A DNA stretch of 64,000 bases from the NCBI GenBank assembly GCA_014773175.1, contig VXCM01005681.1:20734-84733 (forward strand), read 5' to 3'. Each line of letters starts with the position of its first letter. Position 1 is the first letter of the stretch. The DNA comes from Lucifuga dentata (taxonomy: Eukaryota > Chordata > Actinopteri > Ophidiiformes > Bythitidae). Below the pieces are notes generated by a model. That model was given only the letters and a program-made list of their open reading frames with translations. It did not search any database and was not told the origin of the DNA. This document shows, one piece after another, positions 48,022-59,010 of this stretch. The translations under genes and the position numbers were made by a program.

Positions 48022-48580
48022 AGGACGCGACAGGGTTGGACACAATTGCAGGCAAGAATAGTTAAATGTAGATAAACAGTTTTTACTCAGAAAGTGGGAA
48101 AAATATGAGCAGGCAGACAGTCAGAATGCACTTTTGCACAGGAAAGCAGATAAACAGGCAAACAGATCCACTAAGGGCTGAGGTGGATATCTCAAAAACC
48201 AAGAAATAGGCTGAGGTCAGGATTCATGAACAGAGTGCAGGAAAACAGATTCAAAAGGGTCTGAGGTCAATAATCACAAAAACTGCAGAGCAGGCTGAAG
48301 TCAGGATTAAGAGGCTGGAAAAAGAAGCTAACAGGAAAATGACCACACACACTCAAAAGCAAACTTTTCAAAATGATCTGGCAGAACACAATGGAAGCTG
48401 GTGGTATAAATAGACAACTGTGATCGGGGAATTGAAACCAGGTGAGGTGGTCAGGTGACTTTGAAACAGGGAGAGGGAGAGGAGGGGGGACTCAGGGGTN
48501 GAAACCAGGTGAGGTGGTCAGGTGACTTTGAAACAGGGAGAGGGAGAGGAGGGGGGACTCAGGGGTGATGGCTGGTGGAC
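48022..48580 (-). mobile_element. LTR-like element, decayed, minus strand
   Basis: Similar in layout to the LTR-like copies at 55.3 and 60.1 kb: GACAGGGTTGGACACAATTG at one end, repeated CAGGCAAACAG / GGCTGAGGTCAG units, and a minus-strand TATA-like site (complement of GGTATAAATAG, about 48402-48412). Ends and target duplication are not identifiable. Positions 48434-48499 and 48501-48566 (66 bp, exact) flank N 48500 and are an assembly duplicate. Confidence 0.5.
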
Positions 48581-49214
48581 AAGAAAAGAACTGCAGATTA
48601 GTGATGCATGCTTTATTTGCCATATAGTCGAAAATAAAACCGAATAAAAGAATGAAAGAACATTAACCAGACACTGTTACTTTTCCCTCGAAAGATATTC
48701 TGCTGATGCAACTGCCAATGTTTTTCAACTTGAGCTGCCAAGAAAATGTTTAAAAAATATTAAAAATTCATATCCCATACATCTATTATGAGAAAACAAC
48801 ATGGTTTTTGCTTATTGGAGAAAACAACATGGTTTTTTCTTGTTTAAAGAAATTGACCAATCTTAAGAATTCTTAAAAGTCATTTTGTCTGTTGAGTCCT
48901 GAAACTGATTGTGTGTGCTGGTCTCAAGAAATCTCATGAAGTGATTTTTGTTTACCCCATTTGCAGATTGTTTCTGGTTAACAGAAAAGTTCAGTACATC
49001 GCAGAGTATTTAACTTGTTTTTAATCAGGGATATTATTTTTTAGGACACAGAGTCAGGTCCAGACTCAGGTCCAGTCTGCTGGGACTGCAGCAGTTCTTA
49101 GAGGCTGCTTAGTGTTTACATGACACCTTTTCTGGAGTGTTAATGCTGGAGAGGCCGACAAGCTGCTCCTCACTGCCAGGAGACAGTAATGGATGGATGG
49201 ATAGTGACTCGGGG
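48581..49214. other. Single-copy sequence
   Basis: A local duplication of GAGAAAACAACATGGTTTTT near 48790-48836. Otherwise nothing. Confidence 0.45.
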
Positions 49215-49260
49215 TGTGTGTGTGTGTGTGTGTGTGTGTGTNNNTTTTTTTTTTTTTTTT
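49215..49260 (+). repeat. (TG)n, three Ns, poly-T
   Basis: TG tract to 49241, NNN at 49242-49244, T run to 49260. Confidence 0.9.
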
Positions 49261-49379
49261 AAATAATCAATTAATCGTTTCATGTATCAAATTCTTGATT
49301 GGAGCAAAACGTTTCTTGTGAGGCTGAAATGCCAAAAGCTACTCAGCAGGGTTTTACCTCTATCAGATTTCTGCCAGTA
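49261..49379. other. Single-copy sequence
   Basis: Nothing recognised. Confidence 0.4.
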
Positions 49380-49700
49380 AATTCCAGCATTACAATCAGC
49401 AGCTAATCTGACCTTTCCCTCCCTCTCCTCCCTCTTGCTGGGGCCCCTGCCTCGTCATCTTGATAATATTCCCTAATCACTGCTCTGGCACCCCTTAGGG
49501 TTCAAATGGGGTCATTGACAAGAAGCCATAATCCTCTTCTTGAACCCATTTTAATGGGGTTGAATACAGGAAGCAGGAGGCCACATCACATCCTGACCGG
49601 GTCCTGATGTATTGGCTGGACGCAAGGATGAGGGGCTTTTAATGGCTTTCACACTTTGGGAATTCAGCAATTATGTACCTGCAGTGGATAAACATGAGGA
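49380..49700. other. Candidate conserved noncoding element
   Basis: Balanced, repeat-free block containing CTTGATAATATTCCCTAATC and CCCATTTTAATGGGGTTGAA, the latter an imperfect palindrome. No frame is supported. Function is inferred from composition only. Confidence 0.28.
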
Positions 49701-50529
49701 TTAAACACAGGAGGATCAATAATATTGACGGGAGCACAGCAGGAGAGGCGATCACTCGATACGCTGCTTCATGTACTGTACGAAAATCCCAAAGGAGCCA
49801 AAAGCTTTCAGCATGGATTATTAACAACTTCATGGGAACTGTGCAAAAACTGCAGAAATTGCAACGTGCAGTTTACAATGTAGAGTCTGTATGTGCACGA
49901 GTGTGTGAGAAAGACTTGCAGCCTATACATATGACTGAGCATAGTGTGTGTACATGTGTGTGTGTTCACATATGGTAGCTAAGCCAGATAACACCAGGCA
50001 ATAACAACACTTAGAACACAAAAGGTCTTTTCTTCTGGCTTTTCTCCAGTTTTCTCAATGTTAGTTTAGCGGTGCTGCTAATCCCACTGCTAACAGCCTT
50101 CAGCCAGTGCAGAGGCCAAAGGCGATGTAGGCCATGAGACTGCAGATTATGGATTATAGATAGTTTTTCTATTCCGCACATACTCTGAATATGCATGTAT
50201 GTCTAAGATGTCTGGATGTTTAGAATTTCTACAGAATCAATGCAAGCCAAACCAGTTTAGGCCTTTGTATTTTCAGATCAAAGTTCACCCAAAATGTCAG
50301 CTCTGGCTAAGTCAAAAACAGCTGTGAGCAACTGAAGAGAGCATGGGGAGGATGGAGGTGAGGACTGGGTGGGGGTGAGGGATGGCGGAGGGATTGAAGG
50401 GGGAGGATTTTAGAGTCTTTTAGTGAATAAAGGTTAAACTCAGATCCACTAATAGGGGCTCTTTGCACATGTAGAGCCTTTGCATTCCCTCGCTGGGTGG
50501 CTGTTAGCATCCTGGATCCCTCTGCTGGG
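49701..50529. other. Single-copy sequence
   Basis: Nothing recognised. Confidence 0.45.
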
Positions 50530-50561
50530 ACACACACACACGCACACACACACACACAGAG

Positions 50562-50612
<51 letters not shown>
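50530..50612 (+). repeat. Compound (CA)n(GA)n microsatellite
   Basis: CA at 50530-50558 then GA to 50612. Confidence 0.95.
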
Positions 50613-50615
<3 letters not shown>

Positions 50616-51149
50616 TCCTAGACACAAACCTAAAAATTAATTTATGTACATTTACAATTAATTTTGGGGTTAGGAAGTATAAATTTACACACACACTGGC
50701 TCTAACTGGAAACAAGACACAACAGCTGAAAACTTACATTTTGTGCAATCACATAAGTATCTGTATCTATTAACAGCATAAAGATAAAAGTACTTTTGCA
50801 CATTCATTAACAGCAGAAAGTTAAAAGTACTTCTATGCAAGTAAAAATCTAGCATTTGGCAATTCCACTTAAAAAAAAGTAAATGAATATTCCTAAGTGT
50901 TTCATTCATTATTGGTTCTCATTGTAAAGAATGATTCCTGTTGGTGTGTTAATGCGTCTATAATGAAAAATCCCCAAATTGAAGATACAGGGGTTTTGTT
51001 TTTTTTTTCTCATAAAGATTAAATTTGTATCTCTAATTTTGAAGATTTTAGTCTAAAATGATGGGGGAAAAAAATTGTAATGAATAATAGAAATAATTGG
51101 AGAACACCAACACTTTTGTTTCCTTACTAAATTTGAGATATAAGGGGAT
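50613..51149. other. AT-rich single-copy sequence
   Basis: A short duplication of GTAAAAGTACTTTTGCA-like sequence near 50785-50835. Otherwise nothing. Confidence 0.45.
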
Positions 51150-51320
51150 AATTCATAAAACAAAGGGTCAGATTTAACATGTCGATAAGGAAAAATAGCA
51201 TCATGCAATAATGTTTCCTCATTCATAAACGCCTGCTACTTTTATCTTTTAGCATTTGCCTTGAAAGAGGTGTTTCTACGATAATTCTTTATTTACATGT
51301 CAGGGAAGTGATTATAGGTC
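51150..51320 (+). repeat. Dispersed repeat R2, copy 3
   Basis: AATTCATAAAACAAAGGGTC through CCTCATTCATAAACGCCTGC to TTTACATGTCAGGGAAGTGA, aligned to the copies at 7.1 and 23.35 kb. Confidence 0.6.
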
Positions 51321-51404
51321 ATTTTTAAATGCCCTAAATGCCACTGAGCTGCAACAGATTTTTACCCATCAGACTCAATTTCATCTTATGTGGGACTTAA
51401 AGTC

Positions 51405-52392
51405 TTAAAGGACCATACCACTCCTTTTTGCCTGTTTGAGTGTAATATATTCAATTTTTATATGTTACATTACTGACAATCATTTCCCAAAGGATAAAAC
51501 CATATTTCAGCTTTCCTGATATTTTGCAAAATCTTTTAATCTTTCAAAATCAAATATTCAAGCAATACACCCACCTTAAAAATCAATGTTTCTTCTGCTA
51601 ATATTTACGCAGCCTTATGAAGTCACGGTCATTTAACTTTTTTGGCAAACACAGGTCTTCTTTTGGGACTATATTCCCTGGTGGAGACATACATTCTCTC
51701 CATGTTTTTTTATTACACTTAAACGCTAAAATTACAAAACTTTGAAAAAACCTGAATATACATGTTGTTCATAATGATGGATTACTTATCCCAAGAATGT
51801 TTCAAGTACAGGCAGCCCCCAGGTTACGAACGAGTTCCGTTCCTACGACTGTCTTTAAGTCAGATATAAGTAAGTCGGAACAGTTAAGTGAGGTGCATAT
51901 CTAGCATATATATTTTACCTTTCTATGCATATGAAACACTGTCAGATATACTAGAACATCTTAAACATAATAATACTGCTGACAACGCGCGATGTTTTGA
52001 TGTCCATTGCAAAATAGTGCACGGTTCATTATTAGGAAACATTGTATGTTTAATTTAATAGGCTTTATGGTGGTCAATTCGTAAGTACAGATTGTTTGTA
52101 AGTTGGACATAAGTAAATCGGGGACTGCCTGTATCAACAAGTTGATTTTAATAGCGTACCAGAATGAACTGAAACTAATGGCATTCTGGTAGGAAGGTAG
52201 GAATTTTTTTTTTAACTCACCGTTCCAGTAGTATGCTCTGGTAAATGATTGTCAGTAACGTTACATGTATGAAAATTGAATATATTAGGCTCAAACATGC
52301 AAACTGGACNAAATGATTGTCAGTAACGTTACATGTATGAAAATTGAATATATTAGGCTCAAACATGCAAACTGGACAATATGGTCCTTTAA
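51405..52392 (-). mobile_element. TTAA MITE, subfamily 1, copy 4, with nested Tigger-like insertion
   Basis: Ends TTAAAGGACCATACCACTCC and ACAATATGGTCCTTTAA, TTAA at both junctions. Length is inflated by two things. One is a 323-bp insertion at 51809-52131 into a TA. The other is an exact 67-bp duplicate around N 52310 (52243-52309 and 52311-52377), an assembly artefact. Removing both leaves about 595 bp, the normal size. Confidence 0.9.
51809..52131. mobile_element. Tigger/mariner-like MITE with TA duplication
   Basis: 323 bp with inverted ends CAGGCAGCCCCCAGGTTACG and ATCGGGGACTGCCTG (one mismatch in the first 12). TA lies at 51807-51808 and 52132-52133. Other MITE copies show the unbroken site TTTCAAGTATCAACAAG, so the insertion and its TA duplication are directly demonstrated. 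No coding capacity. Confidence 0.88.
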
Positions 52393-52463
52393 TTTGTTAT
52401 AGTACTGCAACCTGTCAGATAATAGTGGAATAAAAATTATTTACCTCTGAAATGCAATGCAAG

Positions 52464-52945
52464 TGTAGCAGAGATATAAGTGTTATGCTTGCTATAATTG
52501 TGGGTATTTATTTGTAGCTGGTCCTTATTTTATGTATAAATATATTTTTTGTGTTTGTATATAATTTTTTTCATAATATACACTATGGTGGGTTGTGTTT
52601 TGTCTTGTCTACCTAATTTAGCTAAATTCTAAGTTGATTGTCTTTTTATGTACAAACTTATTCATTTTAACCTTATTTATTGCTGTAATTTGTATTTTAT
52701 GATTATACTTTAGTTAATTTTCTTTTAGTGTCTCTGTTTTTAGGTTCCGGAGCTGTGATTAAGCTAACTTGAGCTTGATCTTTGTCAGGTATCCATTTTA
52801 GTTTTTTATTATGTTTTGGTTAAGTTATTTTATCGTAAGCTAGCTCTTCCGGACTTGAGCTCCCGCATGAAATAAACGGCCAAAACGAGACGGAGTGAAG
52901 CCTGATCTTGCTTAAAATACACAATGCTGAGTACACACTGCTACA
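52464..52945 (+). mobile_element. Solo LTR with 4-bp target duplication
   Basis: 482 bp starting TGTAGCAG and ending CTGCTACA, a perfect 8-bp TG...CA inverted terminus. CAAG lies directly outside each end (52460-52463 and 52946-52949). AATAAA at 52871-52876 is placed as an R-region polyadenylation signal about 70 bp from the 3' end. No internal coding region accompanies it, so this is a solo LTR left by recombination. The superfamily is undetermined. Confidence 0.78.
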
Positions 52946-52949
52946 CAAG

Positions 52950-53733
52950 CAAAATGGAAATGTTCAAACAAAGCACAAGTACCTCCAAATGTGCACCAAT
53001 ACAGTACTCGAGTAAATATATTTAGAGATTTTCCAGAAGGCCTTGTACAATAACCTTATGTTTAAAATTGTTCACCCTCTTCTTGCCAAAGTGAAAATCT
53101 GTGGAGCGAACGTGTGGAGTTCTGAAGTTGAGGTCAAACTAATAGAAGGACACGGAGGTGAAGTCCACAGTGTAACATCCACAGCTCATCTCGCCTCTCT
53201 GGCCATATTTAGAGATGTAACTCTTCACACATCTCCAAACGGTCTCCCCGAGGGTTCAACGGGGTCGATGCGGCGTGTAGAATCACAACACAATTACAGC
53301 GCTCCTTTTTTAAAGAGATGTCCGAGTGGGCTGAAGCGCAGGGTGGGGTGGGGTNTATTTGTAAAATTCTGTATCTTACTATTAGCTTTTAGCGCCGCAC
53401 CCCCACTGCTAAAAGCTCACCATTTTTCTTGCGATGCTGAAAAAAGGATTCATCTGTAGCGGGAAGCATGTTATGAGCCTTTCGCTGTCACCGTCTGTCA
53501 CACTGCCTCCTTCACACACACACTTAGGACACATACCAGACTGCATTAATCTGCCTGTTTTAACCACCGAGCTGCTCAATTATTTAAAGGCATGGCAGAG
53601 TCAAACATTCCCATTTAAAGATGTTACACTTGTTTGACCAGCTGAATGTCTGATAGTCGTGTACAGAGAGACGGCTGGGTGAGTGGCGAGGAGAAAGGCT
53701 TATTTAGTCTCGTTTGGAGTTTAGCCTCAATAC
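52950..53733. other. Single-copy sequence with a single-N gap
   Basis: Includes N 53355 in a G/T-rich run. A 138-codon forward frame (53043-53459) crosses the N and has no recognisable domain. Confidence 0.45.
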
Positions 53734-53789
53734 TTAAAGGGTCGTACCATTGATCAGGCACGTTTAAACCAAAAATATACAATCTGTAG

Positions 53790-53963
53790 TGTCACAGGGA
53801 AGGACAAAGAGCAGGAGACCACATGACTTTTAACTAAGACTTTATTCAACAAAATAGAAGTCAAGTAAAGACAAAAGGATGTATGTAAGTCAGCAACAAC
53901 GGTAAAGTGTGCTGTGACTGGATGAGTGGGAAATGATGTGCAGGTACAAAGGGAAATTAACCA

Positions 53964-53997
<34 letters not shown>

Positions 53998-54079
53998 AGC
54001 CAGAAATGTTTAGCATCCCACTGATTACCACAAAGGAGAAGACAGCCTGAAAAACCAGGAAGTATCAGAGATGTCACAG
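53790..54079 (-). mobile_element. LTR-like or SINE-like insertion inside the outer MITE
   Basis: Bounded by the direct repeat TGTCACAG (53790-53797 and 54072-54079). It contains AAGACTTTATTCAAC, the complement of an AATAAA-containing segment, as in the minus-strand LTR-like family, plus a (GA)n tract at 53966-53994. Whether TGTCACAG is a target duplication or part of LTR ends is unclear. Confidence 0.45.
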
Positions 54080-54190
54080 CACACGTTACTACTGACAACC
54101 ATTTCCAGATTATACTACTTTAGTGGTAAGTTTCAGAATTTTTTCTTACTTTCCGGACTGACAATGGCTTCAGTTCATTCCAGTACACTA

Positions 54191-54718
54191 TTAAAGGACC
54201 ATACCAGCCATTTTGCATGTTTGAGCCTGATATATTCAATTTTCATACATGTTACGTTACTGACAATCATTTCCTAAAGCATACTACTGGAACGGTGAGT
54301 TAAAAAAAATGTTTTTCCTACCTTCCAGACCGCCATTGTTACGCTATTAAAATCAACTTGTTGATACTTGAAACGTTCTTGGGATAGGTAATCCATCATC
54401 ATGAAAAAGACGTGTATTAAAGTTTTTTTTAGAAGTTTTGTAATTTGAAAATGCACCAGGGAATATAGTCCCAAAAGAAGACCTGCGTTTATGAAAAATT
54501 TAAATGACCGTGGCTTCATAAAGCTGCATAACTATTAGCAGGCAAAACATCATTTTTTAAGGTGGGTGTATTGCTTGAATATTTGATTTTGAAAGATTAA
54601 GAGATTTTGATAAATATCAGGAAATCTGAAATACCTTTGGGAAATGGTTGTTAGTAACATGTATGAAAATTGAATATATTAGGCTCAAACATGCAAATTG
54701 GGTGGTATGGTCCTTTAA
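54191..54718 (+). mobile_element. TTAA MITE, subfamily 1, copy 5, nested
   Basis: 528 bp with ends TTAAAGGACCATACCAGCC and GGGTGGTATGGTCCTTTAA. It sits exactly in a TTAA of the outer copy, which is duplicated (54191-54194 and 54715-54718). This is direct proof of a 4-bp TTAA target duplication. Confidence 0.93.
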
Positions 54719-55277
54719 AATCAACTTGTAGAGACTTGAAAGACACTTGAGATAAATAATCCATCACAGCAAACAACACTTGTATTAGTTTTTTTTTTTT
54801 TTTTTTTTTTGCCAAAGTAACTTTATTTAACTGATGCAATACAGAGCTGCATAGAAGACAATGTATTTCTCCGCCAGGAAATACAGTCCCAGGAGAAGAT
54901 GACTTTTACTGAGGAGTTAAAACAACTCTGCTGTCTACAATTTTGCAAAAGTGTTAAGAGGCAAAACATTGAATTTTAAGGTGGATGTATCACCTGAACA
55001 TTTGATTTTGAAAGATTGGGGGATATGAAAAACTAACAGAAAATACAGTTTTATGTTTTGGCAATTGGTTGTGAAAAACATAACTTGTATTTGGGTTGTA
55101 TATATTAGGCTGAAAGTGCAAATCCTTCAGAATGGTCCTTAACTTATAGTTGTTTCACTCTTTATATTACATAAGTTTCTTTGAAATGTTGTGATTCATA
55201 GCAGGGTTCTCAAAGTGAGGTGGAGAGACCCTAGGGAGTTGTTGAAGTGGTTTAAAGAAGTTTCCAGAAACACAGGG

Positions 55278-55793
55278 TGTGACGGGTGGGGTTTGGACCC
55301 AAATGCAGCACACAGTACACAACACGGACAGTTTAAGTTCTTTTATTGAGTCCACTATCCAACACAGAAGCAGGCAGATCAACAGGCAGGACAAAGCGCT
55401 CACACAGAGACTGACAGACGAGGAACCCAGATGCAGGGACAGGTATCGGAGTCGGGGACAGAAGGCTGAGGTGATTACCAGGGGAACGACGAGCAGGTTA
55501 GTCCAAGACAGGCAGGTTCGGTAACAGAATGTCAGTCCACAGAAAAACGCTGGAATGTCTTGCATCAGGGATAGCAGAGAACAATCTGGCAATGGGTGAG
55601 TGAGAGACTGAGGCTTAAATCCATGCTTAATTGGTGCAAATCAGTGACAGCGTCCACACCTGAAGTGAATCAGGCTGATGAACTGAGGTGAGGAGCTGAA
55701 GACCAGGCAGGCAGAAATGGCAGGTGAGTAGGAGAGGACCAGGCAGGCAGAAATGGCAGGTGAGTGGCTGACCAGACATGCAGAACTGTGACA
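55278..55793 (-). mobile_element. Solo LTR-like element with 5-bp TSD, minus strand
   Basis: 516 bp from TGTGACGGGTGGGG to CAGAACTGTGACA. CAGGG flanks it on both sides (55273-55277 and 55794-55798). Read on the minus strand, the TG...CA ends and a CAATAAAAG polyadenylation-like signal (complement near 55338-55348) are arranged as in an LTR. An internal duplication of GACCAGGCAGGCAGAAATGG (55701 and 55737, period 36) is also present. No coding. Confidence 0.68.
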
Positions 55794-55798
55794 CAGGG

Positions 55799-56821
55799 AG
55801 CTTTGACTTTATGTTATGTCAGTAGTGATGGAAAGAGTGTCTCAAAGTGTGAAAAAGTGTCTGCTTGACTTTTTCTCAACACCAAAAACCTCAAAGGACT
55901 GTAGTGGGGTGTTTGATAAAAGTGTTGATTCTGATTTTTGACCTTCCAGGCAGTCCTTGGTTTCCATGTGCAGGAGATGAAACTATTCCAAAAACTTTCT
56001 TGGTGGTGTGTGCAAGAATGACTCAAATCCGAGATTCACAAGTCGGTGTCTGAAAACGATTGTGTTCGCAATCTACGATGGCAGGAAATGAAGCAATGAA
56101 GAGAATAATAAGCAACCGTGGATGTTGTGAGTGTGTTAACAATGTGAATGTAGCTTTCCTGGTGTTAAAAATGTTGGTTTGAGCATAAAATAATGATTTT
56201 TTTTTTCTAAAAGCAGAAACAAGGAAGCCTTTTCAAAGCAATACAGGCTAGACTGGCTTGAAACCAGACCGCTGTGATCTATCATCGATCTGAAACAAAT
56301 TTCCAGCCACTGCAAGCTCATTTTAATAACACAGAAATGAATGGAAATCAATTAGCATTCGTTGAAGGTGAAAGTGATTGGTTAAGCGATTGTCCTCTCA
56401 CCTGATTCTCTCTGATCCATCACATCCTTGTCCTCCTCCTCCTCCATCCACTGCCCCCATTTATCCTTCATCAAAGCCAGCGTAATCCCATAGAGTAAAG
56501 CCAAAACAGAAGGGAGGGGGGAATGGCAGAAGGGAAGTTAAAGAAACCTTCACTGTAATCCAAAGGTCACAGGTTTGATCCCTGCTACACCTGGGACTTG
56601 AGTCTTCAATGGATCTCTGGTCAAAATGAAAAAAAAAAAGATAGAAACAAGTTAAAACAATCTGGCTGCACATTTTATTATTAAAAGAAAATAAGAGATT
56701 CAGGACTCAGAAGTAGAGATGGAGATTTCTTTGCATTGTTGCACATTGGTAAGATTCCGATAAAAGACTGAGTAAGATGAAGATACTTCCACGTCTGACC
56801 TTCTGTTTGCTTTTTTCTCAT
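55799..56821. other. Single-copy sequence, possible SINE trace
   Basis: AGGTCACAGGTTTGATCCCT (about 56564-56583) resembles a tRNA-derived SINE B box followed by an A-rich stretch at 56628-56639. Too degraded to call. Remainder unrecognised. Confidence 0.3.
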
Positions 56822-57335
56822 TTAAAGGACCATACCATGCATTTTGCATGTTTCAGCCCAATAAATACCCTCATTACTAACATTACTAACAAACAATATT
56901 CAAAAAAACAAACAAAAACAAAACAAAACCGTGTTTTAGTTTTCTTGCTATTTTGCCAAATCCTTATATATTTCAAAACCAAATGTTCAGGTGACACACC
57001 CACCTTAAAATTCAATGTTTTGCCTGCTATGTCTGAATTCTGTACATTTTCATGTTGGATGAGTTAAATAAAGTTATTTTGACAAAAAAAAAAAAACAAC
57101 TTAATAAATGTGCTTGCTGTGATGGATTACGTATCTCAACGTGTTTCAAATCTCTACAAGTTGATTTTAATAGAGTATTGGAATGAACTGAAACCAACGG
57201 CAGCCTGGAAGGTAGGAAATACAATTGTAAAATGTACAGCTCCAGCAGTGTACATTGCTAAATGGTTGTCAGGACATAACATTTATGTGATATATATATT
57301 GGGCTCAAACGTGCAAAATCTCTGGAATTGTCTGA
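56822..57335 (-). mobile_element. TTAA MITE, subfamily 2, copy 8
   Basis: Left end TTAAAGGACCATACCATGC. Reverse-oriented body with CACCCACCTTAAAATTCAAT, TGATGGATTACGTATC and AATGAACTGAAACCAACGG. The right end is eroded (CTGGAATTGTCTGATC instead of GGTATGGTCCTTTAA). Part of the body (about 57025-57090) is replaced by unrelated A-rich sequence. Confidence 0.8.
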
Positions 57336-57573
57336 TCAGCTCTTCCCGGGGCAGATGGGTAAATGGTGTCAGGGTTTCTGCAGGGTTAAGGGGCAGGGAT
57401 TGGGGTGGGGGGNGGAGACGTCGACCCTGCATTTGAACTTCACCTGACTGTGGCCTGAGACAGACACAGCAATTAGCACCAGGATCAGCTTCAAAAGGAA
57501 CAGCGCAGTGTGAAGCTGGTCTAATTAGTCATATGAACGGAGGCAACAGACCGTGCTCGCTGCATGTCTCGGG

Positions 57574-57576
<3 letters not shown>
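57336..57576. other. Single-copy block with N and candidate conserved noncoding element
   Basis: N 57413 in a G-rich run. The part about 57440-57560 is balanced and contains GCTGGTCTAATTAGTCATAT, a homeodomain-type site cluster. Confidence 0.25.

Positions 57577-57612
<36 letters not shown>
57577..57612 (+). repeat. (TG)n microsatellite
   Basis: Uninterrupted GT run. Confidence 0.95.
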
Positions 57613-57614
<2 letters not shown>

Positions 57615-57870
57615 AATACAGGGAAGTAGGGTTGACTGACCACGTTCAGTGAACAAGAATCCATGTTGGTGAAGGCGTGCTTCAGATCAAAGCTTTTGTA
57701 ACATCAGATAATATGATTCTGTTTCTGAAATGAAAGAGAAAAATTCACACTGGACACTGTAGTATTGTGCGGTTGAAAGCTTCCACAGCTTTGACATGGA
57801 TCAGTAGTCAAAATTCATGTGTGAATTAAGTCAAAGACTGGTGAGTCTGAATGATTAGGAAATTAGATGA
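57613..57870. other. Single-copy sequence
   Basis: Nothing recognised. Confidence 0.4.
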
Positions 57871-58035
57871 CTTAGATTGGCAGATATCTGATAGATATCG
57901 GATCCAAAACTAATCTGAAAATGTGCCATTCTACGTTTAAATCTTAACAACGCCTATCTGATGTGAGCCACATTCGAACAAAAAAGCATCTGAATCAGGT
58001 TACTTGTGCCGGGTGATGTAAATGTAGCATTATTC
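57871..58035 (+). mobile_element. hAT-like dispersed repeat R5, fragment 2
   Basis: TTGGCAGATATCTGATAGAT and GAGCCACATTCGAACAAAAA align with the right part of the element at 59011-59756. Internally deleted. Confidence 0.5.
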
Positions 58036-58145
58036 TGTTCCCCTTTGGCCCCGTTGGCCCTGCAGGTGAACGCCGACATGTAATATGCAGAAGCACCTGT
58101 GATAATGGGGGATTTACATTGGCAAAACAAACCTATGCACATATA
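58036..58145. other. Single-copy sequence
   Basis: May belong to the R5 fragment, but this is not certain. Confidence 0.3.
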
Positions 58146-58470
58146 TTAAATGTATTCCTGTAGGCAAATAGTCGCCCCTGCTGCCCGTCTGTAATCGGGT
58201 AAAAAATCGTCAGGCGGGTGAAAGGGTCGGGTCACAACAACAGCCATTTCATTACCTCGGCTCAAATGTCCCCAGATTCAATTCAATCAAGCGGCGATTA
58301 TTTTTCCTCAGATTCCACTCTGAGGGGAATTGGCTGTCATTTGTTGCTGACCTTTTCACGCCGCGCCCATTTATCCTGAGAAATAATTGTTGATGTGGTT
58401 TCATGGTCATATCCCTGAGTGCTGTGGCTTGTATGCTCTCAGCATGGGGAGCCGCCCGCATATCCTGTTA
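58146..58470. other. Candidate conserved noncoding element (best in window)
   Basis: Repeat-free, CpG-containing, balanced block. It includes CAATCAAGCGGCGATTATTT, GGGAATTGGCTGTCATTTGT, CGCGCCCATTTATCCTG and AAATAATTGTTGATGTGG. Neither strand encodes a recognisable protein. The texture is that of vertebrate developmental enhancers. This is inference, not proof. Confidence 0.35.
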
Positions 58471-59010
58471 TCTCTTGCTGCTGAAAAACACATGTGGCAC
58501 AAAGAACCCCACACACTGTAAAACATGCCTGTTTTAACAAATCATCTACTGAAACTCCACTTATTATATAGAGTTACACGTTCTTACTTTAATTTAGGGG
58601 TCTATTTTGAGAATGTTGCCATGCTTTAATATGCAAAAAAAACAAACAAAAAACACATTGATTCAGTCTTGCTCTCCCTTTCTGCAACACCACTCTGCAC
58701 ACTGAGGGAAAAAAGTCATTTTAGGTGCTGTTTGTGTGCTACCTGTGCCACCAAGAATCACAATTCATGATAAACTTGTGAACAAAGTTAAGCATCTAAC
58801 AAGTTTAACAAATCATCTACTTAAAGTGGATTTATTGTAGATTATATAGATTTGAACAAAGTTGAGCATCTAATAAGTTCAAATCTACAAGCAGTTAAAA
58901 ATCAAAACAGAGCACAGAAACACAACGACGCCTATGTTCATGTAAGTCTCATGAACAATCGTTTGCTAACATGTTAGCATAACAACTAGAGATCCCGATG
59001 CTACTATGGT
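58471..59010. other. Single-copy sequence
   Basis: Contains two near-copies of AACAAATCATCTACTnAAA (58537, 58807) and repeated GAACAAAGTTnAGCATCTAA. Otherwise unrecognised. Confidence 0.4.

Larger units (their letters stand above)
53734..55142 (+). mobile_element. TTAA MITE, subfamily 2, copy 7, host to two insertions
   Basis: Outer element. Left end TTAAAGGGTCGTACCATTG at 53734, right end AATGGTCCTTAA with its TTAA at 55139-55142. It is interrupted by an LTR-like segment (about 53790-54079) and by a complete subfamily-1 MITE (54191-54718) inserted into the TTAA of the host sequence CACTATTAAAATCAACTTG. The body retains ACAGTCCCAGGAGAAGATGA. Confidence 0.85.

Noticed and set aside
53043..53459. 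138-codon forward frame
   Set aside because: Crosses N 53355 and has no recognisable motif.
56560..56640. tRNA-derived SINE with B box
   Set aside because: Only one degenerate B-box-like string and an A-rich tail are seen. No A box or tRNA-like fold can be supported.
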